Source: an archaeon (lineage in GTDB: Archaea > Asgardarchaeota > Hermodarchaeia > Hermodarchaeales > Hermodarchaeaceae). Taken from it: 9,893 nt of DNA. Both the position numbers and the translations under genes were made by a program. Shown one piece after another: positions 1 through 7,335 of this stretch (within the stretch, counting starts at the first letter, position 1; each line of letters opens with the position of its first letter). The notes under the pieces are model-generated. The model ran no database searches and had not been told where the DNA came from. It worked only from the letters and a program-made list of their open reading frames with translations. Where the stretch lies: NCBI GenBank assembly GCA_016550395.1, contig JABXGY010000115.1:1-9893 (forward strand), read 5' to 3'.

Positions 1-1961
1 AACAACCTAGAAATCAACTTGTAGATCTTGGATCTCCCTTTGAGTATAATCTTGCTGCGGAAGCCGGAGCAGGTATTGACCAATGGTGGCTCAATGACAC
101 ATCGCATTTCACTATCAATACATTAGGGTTAATTACAAACGCTTCGACGCTGACGATTGGTTGTTATGGATTGCAGGTTTGGGTTAATGATACTCTTGGT
201 AATGAGCTGTCCAGCCTCTTCTCCGTTACAGTGACGACATTGTCTGAATGGACTGTGTTGGTCTATCTTGATGGAGATAACGACCTTGAAGAAAACGCAT
301 TTAATGATTTCAATGCGATGGAATTAGTGGGGTCAACCACGGACGTAAAAATTCTTGTCTTAGTTGACTTTTGGGATGGAAATGATGCTCCCTTTACTGG
401 AACCAAATGCTATGAGATTATGTACGATACGGATTTACAGTCAATTAATTCCTGGGAATTAGGAACCTCTTTTCCCAATGAAGCAAATATGGGTTCAGGC
501 AATACACTGCGAGATTTCGTTATTTTTGGTCAATCTTATGCTCCTGCGAAGCACTTTTTGTTAGTGATTTGGAATCACGGAGAAGGATGTTATGGATTAT
601 GCGTTGATGACACCAACCACGACTTCTTAACATTACGTGAACTCAACCAAGCGTTGATTGATCCTTTAACATATTACCTTGATATCGTTGCCTTTGATGC
701 CTGTCTTATGGGCCAACTGGAGACAGGGTATGAGCTTCGAAACGCAACTGATATTGTTGTCTTCTCTGAGGAAGGCATTCCCCTTACTGGTTTTCCCTAT
801 GAAGATATCCTTCTCAACTTAACCCTGTATCCTAGCGCTACTCCCTTTCAATTGGCTGAGAGTATGGTCAATTATTACGTCTCAGCTTATAGTGCTGGAG
901 GACGATATTTTGACCCTCAAATAGACTTTGCCTGTCTATCTGCAATAGACACCTCCCAGCTTCATAATGTTGCAATGCATTTGCACATACTTATCAACGA
1001 ATTGATGAACCCTCTTCAGACAGCCCCTGCAATCTATGAGCTAATATGCCTTGCAAGGAAATATACCCAAGGTTTTACATCAGCTGAGTTCATGGACTTG
1101 GGAGGGTTTGCCTCACAACTAGCTGACGCATTTAGTAATGAAACTTACTCGCCATACACAGAATTCTATCATTTAGCCATGAATCTCAGCCTTGCCATCG
1201 AATCGGCTGTCATTGCTGAATCACATTTATTTGGAGTGCCTCGCGCTACAGGACTTGGTTTAACCTTTGGCTCCTATGGTTCCACTCAATTAGCACTCGC
1301 TGATGATACTAGCTGGGATGAGTTCATGGATTATTTCTTGAGTGCAGGCAGCTCATTTTATGACGCACTTTTCATCGATGCTTTCGCTGAACATTATGGT
1401 TATCTCGATGGTTGTCAGGACTCTGTGTGGTTTGCTATCATTCCGAATGTAAGCGGATATTTCACCTTTGATATGACAGCCGTATGGGATGAGTATGTGA
1501 CCGACTTTGATCTGTATCTTTATGACTCCAATGGCAATGAATTAAGCGCGTCTTATAGTCCTGAATCCAGTGAAACCATTTCACATTATCTGACGACGGG
1601 GCTCTCCTACTATCTCGAAATATACTCATACGGAAACGACTATCTCGGTGCTGGCGTCTTCCAGCTTTCAATTTATTCTCAGTCATCCCCAACGACTCCC
1701 TTCGATCCAGGAGCAGTTACCCTTTTTGCGCTAATTATCATCGGCACCGTTGGTGGAATCATTGCCATAATATTTCTCATCGCATACTCTACGCAACGAC
1801 GCATAACACCTGCTCCTTCACCATACCCCTATACCCGCCCCCAAGTAACACCTACACACGGTGATGCTGATGTGGTTCGATACTGTGGATATTGTGGATC
1901 CGTATTACCCGCACGAGCACAATATTGCCCCATTTGTGGAGCCTCATCCCACAACGACTAA
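1..1961 (+). CDS. Membrane-anchored clostripain-family (C11) cysteine peptidase with Ig-like repeat and C-terminal zinc ribbon (5' partial)
   Basis: The reading frame is open from the left edge (first full codon at base 3), so the N-terminus and probably a signal peptide lie outside the window. Domain order: an Ig/cadherin-like repeat ends near base 237 (pattern WWLNDT...GLQVWVNDT). A clostripain-like domain follows, starting WTVLVYLDGDNDLE (about 249). Its His is in IWNHGEG (codon 576-578) and its Cys in FDACLMG (codon 702-704), the expected catalytic His-Cys dyad. Next comes a beta-rich domain resembling a bacterial pre-peptidase C-terminal domain (about 1400-1680). One hydrophobic helix (about 1710-1787) is followed by a Pro-rich linker and a CxxC-x10-CxxC zinc ribbon (1884-1937). 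Many N-x-S/T sequons before the helix fit an extracellular location, which puts the ribbon in the cytoplasm. A start at TTG 171 would cut the Ig-like repeat and is unlikely. Family assignment is confident; the substrate is unknown. Confidence 0.88.
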   Translation, partial: QPRNQLVDLGSPFEYNLAAEAGAGIDQWWLNDTSHFTINTLGLITNASTLTIGCYGLQVWVNDTLGNELSSLFSVTVTTLSEWTVLVYLDGDNDLEENAFNDFNAMELVGSTTDVKILVLVDFWDGNDAPFTGTKCYEIMYDTDLQSINSWELGTSFPNEANMGSGNTLRDFVIFGQSYAPAKHFLLVIWNHGEGCYGLCVDDTNHDFLTLRELNQALIDPLTYYLDIVAFDACLMGQLETGYELRNATDIVVFSEEGIPLTGFPYEDILLNLTLYPSATPFQLAESMVNYYVSAYSAGGRYFDPQIDFACLSAIDTSQLHNVAMHLHILINELMNPLQTAPAIYELICLARKYTQGFTSAEFMDLGGFASQLADAFSNETYSPYTEFYHLAMNLSLAIESAVIAESHLFGVPRATGLGLTFGSYGSTQLALADDTSWDEFMDYFLSAGSSFYDALFIDAFAEHYGYLDGCQDSVWFAIIPNVSGYFTFDMTAVWDEYVTDFDLYLYDSNGNELSASYSPESSETISHYLTTGLSYYLEIYSYGNDYLGAGVFQLSIYSQSSPTTPFDPGAVTLFALIIIGTVGGIIAIIFLIAYSTQRRITPAPSPYPYTRPQVTPTHGDADVVRYCGYCGSVLPARAQYCPICGASSHND

Positions 1962-1997
1962 CCCTGTCATCCTGAACTTGACTGGAACACAAAAAAT

Positions 1998-2030
1998 CCC
2001 CTAAAATCTCCCTTTGGGGGCAATTCTTTT
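1998..2030. terminator. Intergenic hairpin, possible terminator
   Basis: Bases 1998-2005 (CCCCTAAA) pair with 2013-2020 (TTTGGGGG), giving an 8-bp stem with one T-G wobble and a 7-base loop. The sequence CAATTCTTTT follows on the plus strand. On the minus strand the stem is followed by six T (bases 1991-1996). The position just after the peptidase stop and before the polymerase TATA box suits transcription termination. Archaeal termination depends mostly on oligo-T tracts, so the role of the stem is inferred. Confidence 0.4.
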
Positions 2031-2048
2031 GCACCTCAGTTTCCAGCC

Positions 2049-2056
2049 TTATATAG
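2049..2056 (+). promoter_or_regulatory. TATA box for the polymerase gene
   Basis: TTATATAG is centred about 33 bases before ATG 2085. With the usual archaeal spacing of about 25-28 bases from TATA to transcription start, the mRNA would begin within some 5-8 bases of the start codon. That fits a near-leaderless transcript. A GGGAG at 2063-2067 is too far from the ATG to be a convincing SD site. Confidence 0.5.
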
Positions 2057-2084
2057 GCAAGCGGGAGACCTGCAATGACTGACA

Positions 2085-4292
2085 ATGCGTGGCTGGATCC
2101 TCGATGTAGCGCCCCAGTCTGATCACTTGATTCTGTGGTTGCGGACAGCTAAGGCGTGTGTGCCCCTTGAAGTACCGTATCAACCACAGTTCTACTTACA
2201 TGCACCGGGCGTTCGATTCGAAGACTATGCGCCGCTGTTCGAGAATCATCCCCACGTGAGCGCTGTGACGCCTGAGTTTCATCGATTACAGCTGCGAGGT
2301 AAGCTACGCCCGGTTATCGCCGTGACAGTCTCCTCCTGCACCCAACTCGCTCGTGTCGTCCGCGAAATCAAAGCCCTCGCCGTCCCTCGTTTTCGCGTCT
2401 TCAACGGCGATCTTTCAGCTACGCAGCTGTGGTATCTCGAGCAGCAGCGCTACCCCTTCGAACAGGTAGAGGTTCACACTGATGCGTCAGAGACACGCGT
2501 AACCCACATCGACTCCTGCGACTCCCAATGGGCTCATGACTACGCTCTTCCACCTTTTGACACGGTGGACCTCCGCCTGGAGGGACAGGACCTCTTCTGT
2601 GCATCCAGCTCCAACGGAGCCACATTGCAGACCACGGAGCCCATGATGCTCCAGGATTGGATTATGGCTCAGGATCCCGACATCATCTTCACTGAAGAAG
2701 GCGACTCACGGATTTTTCCCACTCTCATCCAACGCGTCCAACAGGCAGGGATGCTGCGCCAGTTCTCGTTAAGCCGTGATCAAACCCCTCATGTCTTCAG
2801 TGACAAAACTCTCCCCCCCGGACGCCCTGTGTTCCGGTACGGCGGACCCGTCTTTTACCGACCACATCCATTCATCCTACGCGGTCGTCTACATCTGAGC
2901 CGATCACATATGACCTTTGGCAGCTTCGATGGATTGGTGGAGGCGTGTCGACTCACAGCCTTTCCACCTCAACGGATGGCTCGCAGCAGCCCTGGCACAG
3001 GCATCAATATGCTGCAGATGCAAGAAGCCCTGAAACGGGGTGTGCTGATCCCAGAGACCAAAGCGGACCCCGAGCGCTATAAGACCGGCATCGAACTTCT
3101 CAACGCCGACCGAGGAGGACACGTCATCACACCACGAGTTGGCGTATTCAGCGAAGTGGGAGAACTTGACTTTCTCTCCATGTATCCCTCACTGATGGTG
3201 AAATACAACATTTCACCGGAGGCGTTGTTTTGTGATTGCTGTCCAGAGGATGCCACCATCGTACCTGAACTCGGCTACTGGTTATGCCGGCGTCATACTG
3301 GAATTGTACCAGCCTTTCTTGAACCAATTCTCAAAAAGCGCGTGTTTTACAAGCGACACCGACACGATAACCCGGTATATGAAGCTCGACAATCCGCATT
3401 GAAATGGCTGTTAGTAGTCTCATTTGGCTATTTGGGCTTCCGTGCCTCACGTTTCGGTCGAGTCGAAGCCTATGAATGCGTCACCGCCTTTAGTCGCCAA
3501 GTACTGCTAGAGACGAAGGCTGTCTGTGAACGCAAGGGCTTTCAGGTGCTCCATGGTATTGTGGACTGTGTCTGGCTCCAGAAAGCTGATGCCGACGTTG
3601 AAGACTACATGGCAGTCAGCGACGCCATCTCCGAAGTGACGGGGTTACCCATAGAGTTTGAAGGCCGATATCGCTGGATCATGTTTCTTCCCTGTCGTGG
3701 TCAACCATACGGCGCCCTTACCCGGTACTGCGGTGTGAAAGAAGATGGGACCATCAAAGTGCGTGGCATAGAGCTCCGCCGCCGTGATACCCCCCCATTC
3801 ATCAAACAACTCCAGCTCGACCTCCTCACCTGTCTGGCGGGAGCAGAGGATAGCGACGAAATGCATCAGATGATCCCCCAACTTCTCGACATCGTAAAAG
3901 AATACATAGAGCAACTACAAAGCGGTGACGTGACCACAGAGCAGCTCGTCATCACACAAAACATCAGTCGATCTTCAGACGAGTATCAACAACAATGCAG
4001 CCAGGCTATCGCCGCTGAACTTGCCATTCGCTACGGGCAAGACCTTCAGCCAGGACAACCGGTAGCCTATGTGCACACCGACGCCAAAGCACGCCATCCC
4101 TTGCGCCGCGTCGCACTCCCACACACCGCCGCCGCTACTCACTATGACAAAACCAAATACACGGAACTGCTCCTTCGCGCCACCGACACTCTGCTTACGC
4201 CACTAGGGTGGCACTATAATCGGCTAGCTGAGCACTTTAGTGGGAAACCCCTCCAAACTGTGTTGGATTCTCATCTTCAGCGCGTGAAATAG
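2085..4292 (+). CDS. Family B DNA polymerase, PolB2-like, proofreading site degenerate
   Basis: 735 aa. Motif A is DFLSMYPSLM with D362, and Y367 is at the steric-gate position. Motif B is K440-WLLVVSFGY, where the usual KxxxNSxYG has lost its Asn (V444) and Tyr (F447). Motif C reads LHGIVDCVW. Aligned without gaps to the usual YxDTD it becomes I-V-D, so the second Asp (D494) remains. The blocks SPGTGIN, ADRGG, ALKW and HGIVD are typical, from memory, of the archaeal PolB2-type group. In the exonuclease region Exo I shows RLE (R164-E166) instead of DxE, and Exo II shows TEEGDSRIFP (203-212), with E and I replacing the catalytic N and D. A C383/C385/C386...C401/H404 cluster could bind metal. 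The likely role is lesion bypass or repair, inferred from the family. The gene stands alone with its own TATA box, and sampled GC is about 60% against 35-47% in neighbours. Confidence 0.85.
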   Translation: MRGWILDVAPQSDHLILWLRTAKACVPLEVPYQPQFYLHAPGVRFEDYAPLFENHPHVSAVTPEFHRLQLRGKLRPVIAVTVSSCTQLARVVREIKALAVPRFRVFNGDLSATQLWYLEQQRYPFEQVEVHTDASETRVTHIDSCDSQWAHDYALPPFDTVDLRLEGQDLFCASSSNGATLQTTEPMMLQDWIMAQDPDIIFTEEGDSRIFPTLIQRVQQAGMLRQFSLSRDQTPHVFSDKTLPPGRPVFRYGGPVFYRPHPFILRGRLHLSRSHMTFGSFDGLVEACRLTAFPPQRMARSSPGTGINMLQMQEALKRGVLIPETKADPERYKTGIELLNADRGGHVITPRVGVFSEVGELDFLSMYPSLMVKYNISPEALFCDCCPEDATIVPELGYWLCRRHTGIVPAFLEPILKKRVFYKRHRHDNPVYEARQSALKWLLVVSFGYLGFRASRFGRVEAYECVTAFSRQVLLETKAVCERKGFQVLHGIVDCVWLQKADADVEDYMAVSDAISEVTGLPIEFEGRYRWIMFLPCRGQPYGALTRYCGVKEDGTIKVRGIELRRRDTPPFIKQLQLDLLTCLAGAEDSDEMHQMIPQLLDIVKEYIEQLQSGDVTTEQLVITQNISRSSDEYQQQCSQAIAAELAIRYGQDLQPGQPVAYVHTDAKARHPLRRVALPHTAAATHYDKTKYTELLLRATDTLLTPLGWHYNRLAEHFSGKPLQTVLDSHLQRVK

Positions 4293-4348
4293 CCAAAACG
4301 GTTATCTTATTATGAAAATGCCTTACGGACGATGCTAAAATCATATTT

Positions 4349-4355
4349 GGTGATC
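4349..4355 (+). promoter_or_regulatory. Ribosome binding site of the decayed membrane-protein gene
   Basis: GGTGATC matches the 3' half of the archaeal SD consensus GGAGGTGATC. It sits four bases before ATG 4360. Its presence shows that the broken frame downstream was once a translated gene. Confidence 0.55.
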
Positions 4356-4359
4356 GAAT

Positions 4360-4682
4360 ATGTCGAAGAGTACTGTCAGTCAAATTGGTCTGATTCTCGT
4401 GATAATTGACACATTAATCTCACTCGTTGTTGGGCTATTTATGATATTCTTCCAATAACTTTCTTTCTCATTTGGGGCTTTGGCCTTGAATGGGGTTTAG
4501 GTATCATAATTATGGTTCTTTGATCTCTTACACTTGCTGTCGCAGGGGTATACTAGTTTCCTCGGAAGATTGAAGGACCCTGAATTTTCCTCCTAATCCT
4601 TGGCATTCTTCTCTTAATCTTCAACGCCCACGTGTATGCCATTTTTGTAATAATTAGATTAATCCTGATGATTTTCAAATAG
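4360..4682 (+). pseudogene. Decayed small multi-pass membrane protein gene
   Basis: From ATG 4360 the frame reads MSKSTVSQIGLILVIIDTLI and on through one hydrophobic helix, then stops at TAA 4456. The protein sense continues in another frame from about 4473 (WGFGLEWGLGIIIMVL), ending at TAG 4680-4682 with a Leu/Ile-rich helix and a terminal IFK. That second part is itself broken by TGA 4521, TAG 4554 and TGA 4581. The total is one frameshift plus three in-frame stops. The restored product would be about 105 aa with three or four membrane segments. It resembles the small glycine-rich multi-helix proteins (DUF4064-like) common in Asgard genomes, though that match is from memory and weak. It runs convergently into the aminotransferase gene, 21 bases apart. 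All three stop codons occur, so recoding does not explain it. Confidence 0.7.
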
Positions 4683-4703
4683 CAGAGCGACAATAAGACT
4701 CGT

Positions 4704-5927
4704 TCACTTATCTTTCAAAAATTTCGAAATTCGTGAAGCTGCTTCACGAATCCGATTCGGTGGAGCAGATCCAACACTGATACGAATATTATCAGGATAG
4801 GCACTACCAAACTGGTCACCAGGAACGACGATAACTCCAGATTCTTCAAGGAGTGTAATCGCGAATTCTGGTCCAGTCATACCAGTTTCGTTCACATTAG
4901 GAAAGAGGTAAAATCCAGCTACAGGTTCATAAGTGAATTTGAAACCCTTAATGGGCTTGAAGCATTCCAAAGCCACCTTCCGTCGATCATCTAAGACATT
5001 ACGATGGGTCCCAATAATTCCCTCGACAGCATTCGGATTTGAAAGCACCCTCATAGCTCCCACCTGAATGGGAGTCGGGGCACAAGCCGTATTATATTGA
5101 TGGACTTGATAGATAGGCTGCATTAGATGAACTGGGGCTATAATGTATCCCAAACGAAGTCCAGTCATTGCGAAGGCCTTTGAAAAACTATTTACAATAA
5201 TCACATTATCATAATCGAATTCCGCTGAGCACGTATGTTTTTGACCATCATACCGTAAGAATTCATAGCATTCATCAGAAATCACAATCGTATCATGATC
5301 ACGAGCTTGCTCAACAATATCTTTCACATTTTTTCGCGAAGCAACAGATCCGGTAGGATTGCATGGAGAGTTGATAATAATCATTTGAGGCGGATTTGTT
5401 TCAAACTCTTTCTGATACCTAATAACATCCAAATCGAAATCAGGTGTCATCGGAATGAGTTCAACTTTGGCACCTGCCATTTTTGCTTGATTTGCAAAGT
5501 AACCAAAGGCTGGATCTTGAACTAGCACTCTATCACCAGGATTAAGATGGCCTAACATAATATCCAGGAGCCCTTCTAAGGCACCGCATGTCACTAGAAC
5601 CTCTTCAGGAGTATACTTGAGATTATAGGTAGATTCATAACGGTCAGCAATGGCCTGCCGTAACTCATAGATTCCTGCATTGGACGAATAATGAGTGTGT
5701 CCCGTAGCAAAAGCATCTGCAATTGCATCACCAAGGAATGGTGGGAGAGGTAAATCAAGATCTCCAATTCCAAGCGAAATAACATCGATTCCTTTCGCCT
5801 CAAGTTTTGCACCAATCTCAAAGAACTCACGCAAACCACTGGGTGAAACTTCTTGTAAACGAGAGGCAGTTTTAACTGATTTTGGCATTTCTGACTGCTT
5901 CCTCCCAAAAGCCATCCTATCACACAT
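4704..5927 (-). CDS. PLP-dependent aminotransferase, class I/II (AspB-like)
   Basis: 407 aa, a usual length for fold-type I aminotransferases of the aspartate/aromatic group (COG0436). Such enzymes move amino groups between an amino acid and a 2-oxoacid in the cytoplasm. Visible landmarks: GIGDLDLPLP near 53-62; NSPCNPTG (N190), which contacts the cofactor; ISDECYE (D218), which pairs with the pyridine nitrogen; NSFSKAFAMTGLRLGY with Schiff-base K250 and R258; and IRIS with R382, the usual carboxylate-binding Arg. The substrate cannot be read from the sequence. The start is uncertain. ATG 5927 has AGGGGT seven bases upstream. An internal ATG at 5888 (MPKSVKTASRL) would give 394 aa and sits closer to the conserved region, with GGGAGG upstream at somewhat long spacing. 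The gene is transcribed alone, divergently from the membrane-protein operon. Confidence 0.88.
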   Translation of the reverse strand: MCDRMAFGRKQSEMPKSVKTASRLQEVSPSGLREFFEIGAKLEAKGIDVISLGIGDLDLPLPPFLGDAIADAFATGHTHYSSNAGIYELRQAIADRYESTYNLKYTPEEVLVTCGALEGLLDIMLGHLNPGDRVLVQDPAFGYFANQAKMAGAKVELIPMTPDFDLDVIRYQKEFETNPPQMIIINSPCNPTGSVASRKNVKDIVEQARDHDTIVISDECYEFLRYDGQKHTCSAEFDYDNVIIVNSFSKAFAMTGLRLGYIIAPVHLMQPIYQVHQYNTACAPTPIQVGAMRVLSNPNAVEGIIGTHRNVLDDRRKVALECFKPIKGFKFTYEPVAGFYLFPNVNETGMTGPEFAITLLEESGVIVVPGDQFGSAYPDNIRISVGSAPPNRIREAASRISKFLKDK

Positions 5928-5990
5928 AGGAATTACCCCTTGAAAAAGTTCTGTTACAACAAATTCCGTACTCGCATTTCAGGGGATTTC

Positions 5991-5998
5991 TTTATTTT
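5991..5998 (-). promoter_or_regulatory. Possible TATA box for the aminotransferase gene
   Basis: Read on the minus strand this is AAAATAAA. It would set transcription start near 5968 and give a leader of about 40 bases to ATG 5927 or about 80 to ATG 5888. It is an A/T-rich match only, without a clear upstream BRE. Confidence 0.3.
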
Positions 5999-6023
5999 AG
6001 AACAAAATTGTCTTGTTACTAAG

Positions 6024-6030
6024 TATAAAT
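6024..6030 (+). promoter_or_regulatory. TATA box for the membrane protein/EEP operon
   Basis: TATAAAT is centred at 6027, predicting transcription start near 6052-6055. This is downstream of the in-frame TTG at 6013, so that codon cannot be the start. It leaves a leader of about 15-30 bases to ATG 6070 or ATG 6082. The box overlaps the left end of a palindrome. Confidence 0.55.
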
Positions 6031-6049
6031 TATGGTTATGACCATAATT
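6028..6049. repeat. Perfect 9-bp inverted repeat, candidate operator
   Basis: AATTATGGT (6028-6036) and ACCATAATT (6041-6049) are exact reverse complements separated by TATG. The repeat overlaps the end of the TATA box and fills the space up to the predicted transcription start. A dimeric helix-turn-helix protein bound here would block polymerase or TFB, so repression of the downstream operon is the natural reading. The regulator is not in the window. Confidence 0.55.
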
Positions 6050-6069
6050 ATTACTCTAAAAATTGTACG

Positions 6070-7335
6070 ATGGTTTTAATAATGAATGGTTTCGTATTTG
6101 ATAGCTTAACATTCCGGAAATTTCTTCTCCAATTAATTTTACCTTTCCTTGTTACACTTTTCTTTCTTCAAGGGTTCAGAACTTTTGTTGTGGACATATA
6201 CATTGCCCTCTTCAACATATTATGGGAGGGAACAGGAGAATACCTTCCACTTCTTGGGCTTCTCGTATTCGCTACACCCCTCATTGCAATACTGCTTCAT
6301 AAAAAAATTTCAATTCGCTATTTGATTACAGGTAGTGCAATTCTCACCGCGTTCTTTTCCTTACCCATCAGTCTTCAGCTACCATATGAAGTAGAGCTCA
6401 TACTGGCATCCATGGTTGTGGCATTCTTTTCTATTTTCCTTCCTTTCTACCTAAATTGGCGAAGGCAGGACCAATCTCAAATGAGCTACTCCGACGATGC
6501 CGCCCTTCTATCCATAAGCATTATTCTCGCCTTCAGCTACGATATCCTCTTCCGAACACTTGGAACAACCTATGATATATCTAGAATACTTCTCTCCTTT
6601 CCAATTCAATTTGTCTTTGTTGTCATCATACTATGGGCTAACTATGCCCTCATTACTTCGAATTCACAACAATCTCTAATACCTTCAGAATCCTCACAGA
6701 ACCCCCTCGAAGAAGAAGAGAAAGTAAAACCAACTACCTCACGGATCGCTGGAATATTCACAATTGCCGGAATAGGTGCATTTCTCTTTCTCGAACATAG
6801 TCTTTTGTTAAATCCCCATAACATTCTCCGATGGGCGTATCCACCCTACTTCCTTCTCGATATTACCATCACCCTCATTCTCACTCTCATTGTGCTAATC
6901 ATTACGGCAATTTTACTCGTTCATAATAAACTGAGAGATTATTTAAATCGAGAAAAATGGTACACGATGGCAATAGGAAATCTCATCCTAATGTTTCTCC
7001 TCGCGTCTTTATTTTTCTCAGGAGGATGGGTTGCCACCATTAGTATCATAGCTTTTCAATTGATGATGATTATTAACCTATACTTTATCCTCCAATTTAC
7101 ACTACACCCTTCACATCACTGGTCATCCACAATACTTTGTACAGCAATTTTTCTCACTCTCCTCATCTTACTACTCTGGGATGTAATGTTTGCCTTCACC
7201 TTCACCTACGCTTACCTCGGAGATATTGGCAGCATCTTCGCTGGTCAAGCCATTACCATCATCTTAAGTGCAGCAATAATCCTCGGCATCACGTCCACCT
7301 ATTCAGTATACAAATTAAGGAGGTTGAAACAATGA
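6070..7335 (+). CDS. Polytopic membrane protein, possible membrane half of a Cwh43-like system
   Basis: 421 aa from ATG 6070, or 417 aa from ATG 6082; neither has a clear SD site. An upstream TTG at 6013 precedes the TATA box and is rejected. The protein is almost wholly hydrophobic, with about 12-13 predicted helices. In 417-aa numbering these include about 13-32, 54-73, 78-99, 104-124, 140-160, 168-192, 221-243, 254-280, 292-312, 316-338, 349-375 and 386-411. A charged loop with EEEEK lies near 210-214. There is no recognisable transporter motif. Segments such as FRTLGTTYDIS, FLFLEHSLLLNP and the final YAYLGDIGS region recall the membrane part of bacterial and eukaryotic Cwh43/PGAP2IP-type proteins, which continue into an EEP domain. 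Here the EEP domain is the next gene, overlapping by ATGA. The gene is real; its function is inferred from this pairing. Confidence 0.75.
   Translation: MVLIMNGFVFDSLTFRKFLLQLILPFLVTLFFLQGFRTFVVDIYIALFNILWEGTGEYLPLLGLLVFATPLIAILLHKKISIRYLITGSAILTAFFSLPISLQLPYEVELILASMVVAFFSIFLPFYLNWRRQDQSQMSYSDDAALLSISIILAFSYDILFRTLGTTYDISRILLSFPIQFVFVVIILWANYALITSNSQQSLIPSESSQNPLEEEEKVKPTTSRIAGIFTIAGIGAFLFLEHSLLLNPHNILRWAYPPYFLLDITITLILTLIVLIITAILLVHNKLRDYLNREKWYTMAIGNLILMFLLASLFFSGGWVATISIIAFQLMMIINLYFILQFTLHPSHHWSSTILCTAIFLTLLILLLWDVMFAFTFTYAYLGDIGSIFAGQAITIILSAAIILGITSTYSVYKLRRLKQ
7319..7324 (+). promoter_or_regulatory. Strong Shine-Dalgarno site for the EEP protein
   Basis: GGAGGT lies seven bases before ATG 7332, inside the end of the membrane-protein gene. 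It settles the start of the EEP gene, whose frame is open further upstream to an ATG at 7137. It also indicates coupled translation. Confidence 0.8.

Noticed and set aside
4456..4583. Stop codon recoding (selenocysteine or pyrrolysine) in the membrane-protein remnant
   Set aside because: TAA, TAG and TGA all occur together with a frameshift, so gene decay is the simpler explanation.
5594..5923. 109-aa minus-strand open frame inside the aminotransferase gene
   Set aside because: It overlaps a clearly conserved enzyme in another frame and shows no domain or start signal.
6013..6069. TTG 6013 as start of the membrane protein
   Set aside because: It lies upstream of the TATA box at 6024-6030, and the added residues (polar, Tyr/Asn-rich) are the translated palindrome. 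ATG 6070 or 6082 is better.
7137..7331. Upstream extension of the EEP protein to ATG 7137
   Set aside because: This stretch is the coding sequence of the membrane protein in another frame. The His/Leu-rich translation looks non-coding, and GGAGGT with ATG 7332 marks the true start.
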